Positions 17,156 through 26,974 of a DNA stretch of 64,000 nucleotides are shown piece by piece (positions within the stretch are counted from its first letter, which is position 1; every line of letters starts with the position of its first letter). Origin of the DNA: Mesorhizobium terrae (GTDB taxonomy: Bacteria; Pseudomonadota; Alphaproteobacteria; Rhizobiales; Rhizobiaceae); contig NZ_CP044217.1 of NCBI RefSeq assembly GCF_008727715.1, forward strand, positions 62,001-126,000, written 5' to 3'. The translations under genes and the position numbers were made by a program. Under the pieces are notes generated by a model. The model was given only the letters and a program-made list of their open reading frames with translations. It was not told the origin of the DNA and made no database searches.

Positions 17156-18552
17156 CACGTTCGGTCTTCTCCTCTCCCGTTCGCCGCGGAATGGCGCGGG
17201 CGCTGCTCGGCGCTTCCCTGCTGGCGCTTGGCGCTTGCAGCGACGATACGTTCGACACCGCAAGCCAGGTCGGTCCCAATCCGAACCTGCCCGAGCCGCA
17301 GCAGTATCTTTTCCCGCCGATGCATCTGGCATCGATCGTCGGCTGGAAGGATGGCGAGACACCGAAGGTTCCACAAGGTTTCAAGGTGGAAGCGCTGGCG
17401 ACAGGCCTGCAGCATCCGCGTTCGCTCTACGTGCTGCCCAACGGCGATGTTCTCGTGGTCGAATCCAAGGGGCCAGGCGTCGAAGGCCTCAAGCGCCCGA
17501 AAGATCTCGTCATGGGCTGGATCGAATCGTTGTCGACCGGCGGCGAGGGCAGCGGCGGAAGCAACCGCATCACGTTGTTACGGGACGCCAATGGCGACGG
17601 CAAGCCGGAGACCCAAAACGTCTTCCTCGATCATCTGAGTTCGCCCTTCGGAGTCGCGCTCGTCGGTTCCGACCTGTATGTCGCCAACACCGATTCCATC
17701 ATGCGCTACCCGTACAAGGAAGGGGAAACGAAGATCACGGAGCCTGGCACGCCGCTCACGGCCCTTCCGGGGGGTCCGATCGACCATCACTGGACCAAGA
17801 GCCTCGTCGCCTCGAAAGACGGCACGCTGCTCTATGTCGGCGTCGGCTCCAATTCCAACATCACCGAGAACGGGATCCAAGCCGAGAAGAATCGCGCAGC
17901 CATATGGGAAGTCGACCGGACGACCGGCCGCTGGCGCATCTTCGCCGACGGACTGCGCAATCCGAACGGGTTGAGCTGGGAGCCGGAAAGCGGCGCGCTC
18001 TGGACCGTCGTCAACGAGCGGGACGAACTCGGGCCGAACCTCGTGCCCGACTACATGACGTCCGTGAAGGACGGCGCATTCTACGGCTGGCCCTACAGCT
18101 ACTACGGCCAGCATGTGGACCCGCGGGTGATGCCGCAGCGGCCGGACCTCGTCGCCAAGGCGATCCCGCCGGACTATGCCCTGAGTTCGCATGTCGCTCC
18201 GCTCGGCCTGGCGTTCTACACGGGCGACAGTTTCCCGACCCAGTACAAGGGCGGAGCCTTTGTCGGCGAGCACGGCAGTTGGGACCGCGGCCATTTCAAC
18301 GGCTACAAGGTCGTCTTCGTGCCGTTCAAGGAAGGCAAGCCGAGCGGTAAGGCCGAGGATTTCGTCACCGGGTTCCTGAAGAACGACGACGAAACGCATG
18401 GCAGGCCGGTCGGCGTCGCGATCGACAAGACCGGCGCGCTGCTGATTGCCGACGACGTCGGCAACACGGTGTGGCGTGTCACCTCCGCGCCGCAGAGTGC
18501 GCAAGCGAGGCTTATGGATTTGAAAACTTCCCAGCTGCAAGAGTCCGAATGA
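17152..18552 (+). CDS. PQQ-dependent sugar dehydrogenase (sorbosone/GDH-B-like), lipoprotein
   Basis: A secreted beta-propeller dehydrogenase of 466 residues that would oxidise an aldose or sorbosone with PQQ. The N terminus has a lipoprotein signal ending LGAC, so it is likely anchored in the periplasm. Propeller motifs include LQHPRSLYVLPNGDVLVVE, the GLRNPNGLSWEP segment, NERDELG and FVGEHGSWDRGHFNGYKV. It is translationally coupled to the DUF2231 membrane protein. Electrons could pass to the cytochrome c oxidase operon beginning 170 bases downstream on the other strand. The exact sugar cannot be read from sequence. Confidence 0.85.
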   Translation: MTRSVFSSPVRRGMARALLGASLLALGACSDDTFDTASQVGPNPNLPEPQQYLFPPMHLASIVGWKDGETPKVPQGFKVEALATGLQHPRSLYVLPNGDVLVVESKGPGVEGLKRPKDLVMGWIESLSTGGEGSGGSNRITLLRDANGDGKPETQNVFLDHLSSPFGVALVGSDLYVANTDSIMRYPYKEGETKITEPGTPLTALPGGPIDHHWTKSLVASKDGTLLYVGVGSNSNITENGIQAEKNRAAIWEVDRTTGRWRIFADGLRNPNGLSWEPESGALWTVVNERDELGPNLVPDYMTSVKDGAFYGWPYSYYGQHVDPRVMPQRPDLVAKAIPPDYALSSHVAPLGLAFYTGDSFPTQYKGGAFVGEHGSWDRGHFNGYKVVFVPFKEGKPSGKAEDFVTGFLKNDDETHGRPVGVAIDKTGALLIADDVGNTVWRVTSAPQSAQARLMDLKTSQLQESE

Positions 18553-18723
18553 CCCTGGCTACGGGCAGAAGCGCGACCGAGTCCACGCCCAGGACGGAAA
18601 GTTCCGATCGAGCTCCACGTTGTCGCGTGTCGTCAGCCGCCCCGTGACGTCGGGTGTCAGCCGGTCTCTCGTAGGAGGCTATTAAATATCGGCAGAGCAG
18701 TAGAGCATTCTCGTCTCGGAGGC

Positions 18724-18993
18724 TCAGGTCCCGTTGATCCATTGTCCGGCAAGCGTCAGGCCGAACAGGATGGCCAGCCACAGGCCCGCTGCCGCGACCG
18801 CCAGCCGCGGCAGCGGTTCCGTTTTGACCAGATGCATAAACAGGACGGCGATCACGCCGGCCTTGGCCGCCGCGATCGCGAGGTTGACCGCCGAATTGAA
18901 ACCGCCGAGATCGAGGAACGATGATCCCACGGTCAGTGCCAGCAGCGCCATGAGGCCGAGATAGGCAAGAGCAAGTTGGCGGATTTCGCTCAT
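18724..18993 (-). CDS. Cytochrome c oxidase subunit IV
   Basis: A small 89-residue subunit with three hydrophobic segments, last gene of the actA-oxidase operon. The pattern IAAAKAGVIAVLFMHLVKTEPL, with the conserved K-A-x-x-x-x-x-F-M-H-L, identifies prokaryotic subunit IV. It starts 7 bases after the subunit III stop. It supports assembly of the catalytic core and has no cofactor. Confidence 0.88.
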   Translation of the reverse strand: MSEIRQLALAYLGLMALLALTVGSSFLDLGGFNSAVNLAIAAAKAGVIAVLFMHLVKTEPLPRLAVAAAGLWLAILFGLTLAGQWINGT

Positions 18994-19000
18994 GAACGCC

Positions 19001-19635
19001 TCATCGGTTGATCAGATAGAGGATTGGGAACAGGAAAACCCAGACGACGTCGACGAAATGCCAGTAGAGCCCGACCGCCTGCACGCGCCGGGCGCGGCTG
19101 TCCGGCTCGGTGTGCCGCCAGAGCGCGAGCAGCCACCCGATGACGGCAATGCCGCCGAGCAGGTGCAGTCCGTGCAGCCCGGTCATCGCGAAATAGAGAC
19201 TGAAGAAGAATTGCGCCTGCGCCGGATCCGGCCCGTCGAAGGTGAACGGCGCGCCGAGTACCGGGGCGATGCCCTCGTGGAATTCCATGGCGTATTCGGT
19301 GCCCTTGATGACAAGGAAGGCGATGCCGAGCAGGGCCGTCGCGCCAAGCGCGAGCGTCGCCGCGCGCGAGCGGCCTGCGCCGGAATAAAGATGCGCCAGC
19401 GCCATGGCGAAGCTCGAAGTGATGAGCACGGCGGTGTTCAGCGTGCCGAGCGCCAGCGACAGGTGCTTCGACGCTGCCGCAAAGGCCGGGCCGTAGCTGA
19501 CCCGGGCGACAAAGAAGACCAGCATGACGGCACCGAACAGCATCGCCTCCGAGCCGATGAACACCCACATGCCGAACGTGTCGGCCGCCTGCTCGCGACG
19601 GGCCGTGTCGAAGGCGACGCTCTCGACGCTCGTCC

Positions 19636-19639
<4 letters not shown>
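19001..19639 (-). CDS. Cytochrome c oxidase subunit III
   Basis: A membrane subunit of 212 residues with about five transmembrane helices, shorter than the seven-helix form. Motifs: [43 protein letters not shown] and [17 protein letters not shown]. The start is the GTG at 19639, which overlaps the subunit I stop (GTGA). In-frame codons upstream belong to the antisense of subunit I and look non-coding. Confidence 0.92.
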
Positions 19640-21275
<1,636 letters not shown>

Positions 21276-21279
<4 letters not shown>

Positions 21280-22235
21280 GGGGTTGCCTCGCTCGGAGTC
21301 GATCGTTCGGAGGAAAGCGATTTCAGGTAGGCGACCAACATCTGGAGTTCCCCCTCGTCGATGAGGCCGTCGAAGCTCGGCATGACGGGTTCATAGCCTG
21401 CGGCGATCTCCTTGGCGGGCTGCAGGATCGAATCCCTCAGATAGCGCTCGTCCGCCAGAACAGTCTGCCTGTCCGCAAGCGCGACAGGTCTGCCGTAAAC
21501 GTTGGCGAGGTCGGGCGCGCGCACCTTGCTGGACGGGCCGTGGCAGCCGGAACAGCCCAATGCCCGGAACAGTTTTTCGCCGCTTTGCGCCAGCGATTCG
21601 CTTTCGCCCTGGGCCGAAAGCCATTTGGCAAAGTCCTCCGGGGGCATCACGGTCACCCAGCCGCCCATTTCGGAATGCTGCGTGCCGCAATATTCGGCGC
21701 AGAAGAGGTGGTAGCGGCCGGGCTTGACGGCGGTGAACCAGAGGTGCGTGGTGCGGCCGGGCACGGCGTCCTGCTTGAGACGGAAAGCCGGGACGTAAAA
21801 GGAATGGATCACGTCTTGGGAAGCGAGCGAGACAACTACTGGTCTGCCTGCCGGGACGTGCAATTCATTGATCTCGCGCTGGCCGCCGGGATGGCGGAAC
21901 GTCCACATCCATTGCTTGCCGAGGGCAGCTATCTCCAGAGCATCGGACGGCGGGCGATCGCGCTGAACGAACAAGACAGCGCCCCAGCCGAAGAAGATGA
22001 AGGCGATCACCAGGCTGGCGCTCGTCCAGCCGATCTCCAGCGGCAGGCTGCGGCCGCGCTGGCCTGTGCGGTCGGCGCTAGAGCCGGCGCGGTATTTGAC
22101 GGCGTAGCCGACCACCAATGCGGTCAGGAACAGGCCGAGCAGCAGGGTGAAGGCCAGCAGCGCGTAGAACAACGCGTCCACCCTGCCGGCGATCGACGAG
22201 GCCTCATCCGGCACGAAGGGAATGCCGAAGCTCAT
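21276..22235 (-). CDS. Cytochrome c oxidase subunit II with fused cytochrome c domain (caa3 type)
   Basis: 319 residues. Two N-terminal helices ([13 protein letters not shown] and [15 protein letters not shown]) anchor a periplasmic cupredoxin domain with the CuA ligands in [16 protein letters not shown]-terminal cytochrome c domain has CSGCH and an MPSFDG methionine-ligand segment. The fused haem lets the oxidase take electrons directly from a partner complex, as expected for an alternative complex III-caa3 supercomplex. The ATG at 22235 overlaps the SCO stop. Confidence 0.93.
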
Positions 22236-22981
22236 GTCCGCCTCCGGACCATGAGGAGAACCGACGCTCCCATCGCCAGCAGCGTGGCGAGGCTGCCGAG
22301 CTTCAGCGCTGCCCATATGGCCGGCGTATATTGGCCTTTCGATGTGTCGAAGCCGGCGCATAGCAGGAAGACATGGTCGGCGATCGAGCCGAGCTTGTTT
22401 GCGGAGGCCTCTACCAGCGCCAGCCGAAGATCGCGGGGCTCGAAGGACAGCGCCGGCAGGACGCGCGAGATCTTTCCGCCCGGCGTGACGGCGAGCACGG
22501 CGATGGGATGCACGAACTGGTCGATGCGCGGTCGCGTGTCGAAGCTGATGCCCGCTTCGCTTGCGAGCGCAGCGCCCTCAGGCCCGGTCAGGAAACGCCA
22601 TGCCCTCAGCCCGTCCGCGCCGGCCGACTGGGCTACGGCTTCTTTCGCCGCAGTGGCGTCTTCGCTTGTCTCGGTTTGGTCGATCGAGATGAAGAGAGCC
22701 CGATAGGCCGAAGGATCAAGACCTGTCTTGTTTAGGTCGGAGGCGACGGCCTGCTGGGTTACGCCGCATAGGTTCGGGCATTTGTCGTAGCCGAAGACGA
22801 CCAGCGCCGGCTTTCCGGCAAGCACATCAGCCAAGCTTGTTTTCGCCCCGGTCGAATCGCGTAGAGGGCGATCCGGATCGAGCTGCGCGCCGATCTTGGG
22901 ATCGAAGGACGGGCGCTCCACAGCGCCGCTGGCGGTCGTCGCTGCCAGCACCAGCAGGAATGCCGCGAGGGCCCCCCTCAT
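22232..22981 (-). CDS. SCO/SenC family copper chaperone
   Basis: A 249-residue thioredoxin-like copper protein that helps build CuA of subunit II. It has a signal peptide (LAAFLLVLAATTASGA), the CxxxC pair Cys68/Cys72 in GYDKCPNLCGV, and the distant conserved His in IDQFVHPIAV. Unusually it also ends with a C-terminal hydrophobic helix and RRR, giving a tail anchor. The ATG overlaps the stop of the upstream small gene. Confidence 0.9.
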   Translation of the reverse strand: MRGALAAFLLVLAATTASGAVERPSFDPKIGAQLDPDRPLRDSTGAKTSLADVLAGKPALVVFGYDKCPNLCGVTQQAVASDLNKTGLDPSAYRALFISIDQTETSEDATAAKEAVAQSAGADGLRAWRFLTGPEGAALASEAGISFDTRPRIDQFVHPIAVLAVTPGGKISRVLPALSFEPRDLRLALVEASANKLGSIADHVFLLCAGFDTSKGQYTPAIWAALKLGSLATLLAMGASVLLMVRRRT

Positions 22982-23427
22982 GGTTTGGCTCCGTTTGCGG
23001 TATCGCGGCAGGACGCGGCTTGCGGTGTGCGCGGCACGTCGCCCGTCAGCAGGCTGCATTCGTCGCTCGAGGGAGAGGCTGCTTCGGCCGTCCAGTGCGG
23101 CAGGCCGTTCTGGGCGACCAGTTTCATTGCTTCCTCGATGGGGATGCGCGCAATGCCCTTGGCGCGATCGACCCAGGCCAGTTTCTCCAGTTCGGCCTCC
23201 TCCGCCCGTCGCACAGCCGCGAGATCCTCGTGCGGCGATGTCGAGAGAGCAGGAGTCGCCTCGTTGCTCGACCACTCGGCGCCGGGCTGCGGCCACAACG
23301 CCTGCGGCCGGAAAAGGAGATAGAGCACGCCGAGCGACACAAGCAGGAAGACGACGAGGCCGCCGGCGAACAGCAGCAGCGCCCTCGGCCAGATGTCGCG
23401 TGTCTCGGGATGGCGGACTTCAGCCAT
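22978..23427 (-). CDS. Single-pass membrane protein of the act-cox operon, unknown function
   Basis: 149 residues with one N-terminal transmembrane helix (ALLLFAGGLVVFLLVSLGVLYLLF) and a periplasmic part containing two Cys near the C terminus (DECSLLTG, AASCRDT). The middle (AELEKLAWVDRAKGIARIPIEEAMKLVA) resembles a helix seen in membrane proteins next to alternative complex III. I cannot assign a function. It overlaps actF and the SCO gene, so it is a regular operon member, perhaps an assembly factor. Confidence 0.7.
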   Translation of the reverse strand: MAEVRHPETRDIWPRALLLFAGGLVVFLLVSLGVLYLLFRPQALWPQPGAEWSSNEATPALSTSPHEDLAAVRRAEEAELEKLAWVDRAKGIARIPIEEAMKLVAQNGLPHWTAEAASPSSDECSLLTGDVPRTPQAASCRDTANGAKP

Positions 23428-24541
23428 GCGCTATCTCCCGCCAGAAGAAGATGCGGCTTGGCTCTCTCAGCACGATGACGAACATCGTCGTCCAGAGGCA
23501 GCCGGCGGCCACCGGCGCTGCCAGGTCCAGCCACGCGAGCGACAGGCGCGGCGTGGCCAGCGCGGGACGGATGCGCCAGACAGATTCCATCATGTGACCG
23601 GCCAGCACGACGATCGCCAACCAGACAAGCCCGCGATGGCTGCGCTTGACGGTTCGCGCCAGGAAGGCGGCAAAGGGCAGGGCCAACTGCAACAGGACGA
23701 CCAGCCAGAGCAGCACACGCCATCCGCCCGTTCCGCGCCGCAGGTACCAGCCGATATCGTTGGGTAGGTCGCCGGCCCAGACCACGATCCATTGCATGAA
23801 GGCGAGATAGGCCCAGGTTAGCATGAAACCGAACAGCATGTTGGCGACGTCCTCGCCGAGCACCGCATCGCCTTCGCCGCCCGGCAGGACTTCGATGGAG
23901 CGTGTGGCGGCAAGGACCAGCAGTGCCAGTGCGGCCGCGCCCACCACCTCGGCCGACGCCTCCAGCATGGCATAGATGGTGGAGGTGAACTCCGGGTCGA
24001 GCGACAACATCCAGTCGGTCGAGAAGACGGTGACGGCGGCGGCGTGGACGACCAGGCCCAGCGCGAAGCCACGCGTGTTGGACTGGGGCGCGTCGGGATC
24101 GGTCCATTGCAGGACGAAGAAGGCAAGCGCCAGCCACAGAACCGCGCAGCCGGCAAACCGGACGAGGAAGAACGGCGTGTTGAGATAGGCGAGCTTCGCC
24201 CGCACCGCCTCGGGCAGGGCGGAGACATCTGCAACGGCCCACGGAAAGACGAGATCCGGCCGCAACAGGATCGGTAGAAGGAAGACGAGCGCGAGTGGCA
24301 GTGTAGCGACCGTCGCGCGCAATGGCGGCCGCATGGCCTCGCCCCAGCGGCCGCCGGTCAGGCCGTGGATCATCAGCAAGGTCATGGCGCCGAGCGGCAG
24401 GCTGACCAACACTAGTGCCGCCGTCAGCCAAGCGGTGAGCGCCAGGCGCAGGTCGATCAAGGCGCCTGCGATGCAGAGCAGTAGCCCGGCTCCGCTCACG
24501 AGAACCAGCATCCTGGTTCCTTTGTCGCGCGGAAGCGTCAT
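23420..24541 (-). CDS. actF: Alternative complex III subunit ActF
   Basis: A polytopic membrane subunit of 373 residues with about ten helices, a distant relative of ActC/NrfD. Segments such as VVHAAAVTVFSTDWMLSLDPEFTST and FMQWIVVWAGDLPNDIGWYLRR are characteristic of the second quinol-site membrane subunit. The ATG at 24541 overlaps the actE stop; upstream codons in frame are antisense to actE. It contributes to quinol oxidation and proton movement in the complex. Confidence 0.9.
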   Translation of the reverse strand: MTLPRDKGTRMLVLVSGAGLLLCIAGALIDLRLALTAWLTAALVLVSLPLGAMTLLMIHGLTGGRWGEAMRPPLRATVATLPLALVFLLPILLRPDLVFPWAVADVSALPEAVRAKLAYLNTPFFLVRFAGCAVLWLALAFFVLQWTDPDAPQSNTRGFALGLVVHAAAVTVFSTDWMLSLDPEFTSTIYAMLEASAEVVGAAALALLVLAATRSIEVLPGGEGDAVLGEDVANMLFGFMLTWAYLAFMQWIVVWAGDLPNDIGWYLRRGTGGWRVLLWLVVLLQLALPFAAFLARTVKRSHRGLVWLAIVVLAGHMMESVWRIRPALATPRLSLAWLDLAAPVAAGCLWTTMFVIVLREPSRIFFWREIAHG

Positions 24542-25080
24542 GGCGAAGCCTCCGCGTGAAGCTTGCCGCGCAGTTCGGCAGGCAAGGCCGCCGCCGGCAC
24601 GGTACGCGCATATTGCAGGGTGCGGATATAGGCGACGATAGCCCAACGGTCGGCCGGAGGGACGCGCGCAGCGTAGGAATACATGGCTCCGTAGCCGTTC
24701 GTGATGACGTCGTAGAAGTGTCGGTCCGATGCCTGCCGCAAAGCATCCTGATGATAACTCGGCGGCGCTGGGAAACCGTGCCGCACCACGACGCCGCGGC
24801 CATCGCCCGCGCGGCCATGACAGGGCGCGCAGAAGATTTCGAAGCGCTCGCGTCCTCTTTGCAGCATGGCGAGGGTCACCGGCGTCGGTATCTCCTGAGG
24901 CGTCGCTGCGAGGTCCGCGTCGCGCGCGACCGTGCCGGGCACCGGCGTGCGCGCCGACATGCCGTCGGAGAACTGATCGCTTTTCTCCAGCGGATCGTAG
25001 CGCGGCTGGTCGGCCATCTGCTGGTCGCAACCCGTGAGCAGCGGGCCCATCAGAGCGATGAGACAGAGGGCCTGCTTCAT
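24538..25080 (-). CDS. actE: Alternative complex III monohaem cytochrome c lipoprotein ActE
   Basis: A 180-residue periplasmic lipoprotein: signal peptide ending LLTGC, then one haem motif FCAPCHGRAGDG and an axial Met region in NGYGAMYSYA. ActE relays electrons from the quinol-oxidising core to the pentahaem subunit or to the oxidase. It overlaps actD and actF by four bases each. Confidence 0.9.
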   Translation of the reverse strand: MKQALCLIALMGPLLTGCDQQMADQPRYDPLEKSDQFSDGMSARTPVPGTVARDADLAATPQEIPTPVTLAMLQRGRERFEIFCAPCHGRAGDGRGVVVRHGFPAPPSYHQDALRQASDRHFYDVITNGYGAMYSYAARVPPADRWAIVAYIRTLQYARTVPAAALPAELRGKLHAEASP

Positions 25081-25604
25081 GCCTTCACCTCCGCCACGGA
25101 AGCCGCGCCGAGCCGCCGCAGCTGCGCCTTGGTCGCGTCCCTGCCGAACTGGGGATCAGTCGCTTCGACCAGCAGGTAGAAACCGCCCCCTTTGGCGAAC
25201 GTAAAAATCTCGGCGTTGAAGACGGGGTGGTAGTAGCGCGGCAGGCCGTTGGCGACGACCATGCCGATGAAGCCGGCGATCGCGGCACCCAGGATCGCGG
25301 CTTCGAAGGCGATGACCGTGAAGGCCGGCCAGGAATGCAGCGGCCTGCCGCCGACATCGAGCGGATAGTCGATCTCGACCGAATAGAGGATCAGACCGTA
25401 CGCGAAGGCGCCTCCCAGCACAGCGCCGGCCAGCACGATCCAGGGCAGGCGCGTCCTGGGCATCGCAAGGATCTCGGCCAGCCCGTCCACCGGGTAAGGC
25501 GAATAGGCGTCCATCCGGTGATAGCCTCGCTCACGCATGGCTCGCGCTGCGTCCGTGAGGCGCTCGGCATCGGTGAAGGCGGCGATGACACCGTGCAGCG
25601 TCAT
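25077..25604 (-). CDS. actD: Alternative complex III subunit ActD (DUF3341)
   Basis: 175 residues with two transmembrane helices (IVLAGAVLGGAFAYGLILY and AFEAAILGAAIAGFIGMVV) between soluble ends. DAYSPYPVDGLAEIL is the DUF3341 hallmark. It is a structural subunit of the complex without cofactor. Overlaps with actC and actE fix its place in the operon. Confidence 0.92.
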   Translation of the reverse strand: MTLHGVIAAFTDAERLTDAARAMRERGYHRMDAYSPYPVDGLAEILAMPRTRLPWIVLAGAVLGGAFAYGLILYSVEIDYPLDVGGRPLHSWPAFTVIAFEAAILGAAIAGFIGMVVANGLPRYYHPVFNAEIFTFAKGGGFYLLVEATDPQFGRDATKAQLRRLGAASVAEVKA

Positions 25605-26974
25605 GAGCCCTTGCCCTCCTCAGCCAGTTCCTCGACCTCGAAGATGGTGATCGCGGGCAGGATGCGGACGAACAGGAAGACCAGCGCGAAGAAGGTGCCG
25701 AGCGATCCGAACAGGATGCCGTAGTCGAGCCAGGTCAGCGACTGCTCGCCCCAGGCGGATGGCAGGAAGTCGCGGCTCGGGCCGCTGACGACGATGACGT
25801 AGCGCTCGATCCACATGCCGATATTGATGATGACCGCGACCGCGAAGAGCAGCGGCATGTTGCGGCGGACGGAGCGCAGCCACAAAAGCTGCAGCGCGAC
25901 GCAATTGCAGGCGAGCATCGTCCAGAACAGGACGGAATAGGGGCCGACCGCGCGCTGCACCATCATCATGCGCTCGTAGGTCTCGCCGGAGTACCAGGCG
26001 AAGAAGGCTTCCGACGCGTAGCCGTAGATGACGACCATGCCCGAGGCGATCATCAGCTTGCCCGCATTGTCCATGTGCTTGAGCGTGATCAGGTCCTCGA
26101 CCGAAAAAGCCCAACGCAAAGGGATGGCGATGGTCAGCACCATGGCGAAGCCGGACAGCAGCGCGCCGGCGACGAAATAGGGCGGGAAGATCGTCGAGTG
26201 GTAGCCGGGCACGATGGCGAAGGTGAAATCGAGCGCGACGATGGAATGCACCGAGACGACCAGCGGCGTCGCCAGCGCCGCCATCAGGTAATAGACCACC
26301 TTATAGCGTGCCCAATGATAGGCCGAGCCGCGCCAGCCCAGCGCCAGCAGGCCGTAGAAGACCTGCGTTCCGCGCCGCTTCGCCCGATCGCGTAGAATGG
26401 CCAGATCGGGGATCAGGCCCATGTACCAGAACAGCAGCGAGACCGTCGCATAGGTCGAGATGGCGGCGAAATCCCACACCAGCGGGCTGCGCCATTGCGG
26501 CCAGTGCATGTGCGTGTTGGGCAACGGCAGGAGCCAGTAGAAGAACCATGGCCGCCCGAGATGCAGGATCGGGTAGAGCCCGGCCATGGCGACCGCGAAC
26601 AGAGTCATCGCCTCGGCGAAGCGGTTGATCGAGGCGCGCCAGGGCTGGCGCAGCAGGAGCAGCACCGCCGAGATCAGCGTGCCGGCGTGGCCGATGCCGA
26701 TCCACCAGACGAAGGACGAGATCATCGTGCCCCAGGCGACCGGGATGTTCACACCGATGCTGCCGATGCCGACCGCGAACAGGTAAGTGACCGAATAGAG
26801 GAACAGCATCGCCAGCAGGAAGCAGAGGAAAAAGGCTGTCCAGAAGAAGCGCGGCAGCCGCCCCGCCAGCACGACCGAGGCGATGCGGCCGCTAATCTCC
26901 GGCCGATCGTGCCGTCCGAGAAGAACGGGCGGGTGCGGCGGCGTCCGGCGGGCTGCGGCGACCGCTTCAGCCAT
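25601..26974 (-). CDS. actC: Alternative complex III quinol-binding membrane subunit ActC (NrfD/PsrC-like)
   Basis: 457 residues, about ten transmembrane helices, NrfD-type fold. Visible family stretches are VWWIGIGHAGTLISAVL, YPILHLGRPWFFYWLLPLPN and SVHSIVALDFTFAIVPGYHST. It forms the main quinol-oxidation site and passes electrons to the iron-sulfur subunit ActB. It overlaps actB by eight bases. Confidence 0.93.
   Translation of the reverse strand: MAEAVAAARRTPPHPPVLLGRHDRPEISGRIASVVLAGRLPRFFWTAFFLCFLLAMLFLYSVTYLFAVGIGSIGVNIPVAWGTMISSFVWWIGIGHAGTLISAVLLLLRQPWRASINRFAEAMTLFAVAMAGLYPILHLGRPWFFYWLLPLPNTHMHWPQWRSPLVWDFAAISTYATVSLLFWYMGLIPDLAILRDRAKRRGTQVFYGLLALGWRGSAYHWARYKVVYYLMAALATPLVVSVHSIVALDFTFAIVPGYHSTIFPPYFVAGALLSGFAMVLTIAIPLRWAFSVEDLITLKHMDNAGKLMIASGMVVIYGYASEAFFAWYSGETYERMMMVQRAVGPYSVLFWTMLACNCVALQLLWLRSVRRNMPLLFAVAVIINIGMWIERYVIVVSGPSRDFLPSAWGEQSLTWLDYGILFGSLGTFFALVFLFVRILPAITIFEVEELAEEGKGS

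Noticed and set aside
17578..18540. Long antisense frame inside the sugar dehydrogenase gene
   Set aside because: Same third-position effect; the sense frame has the lipobox and propeller motifs.
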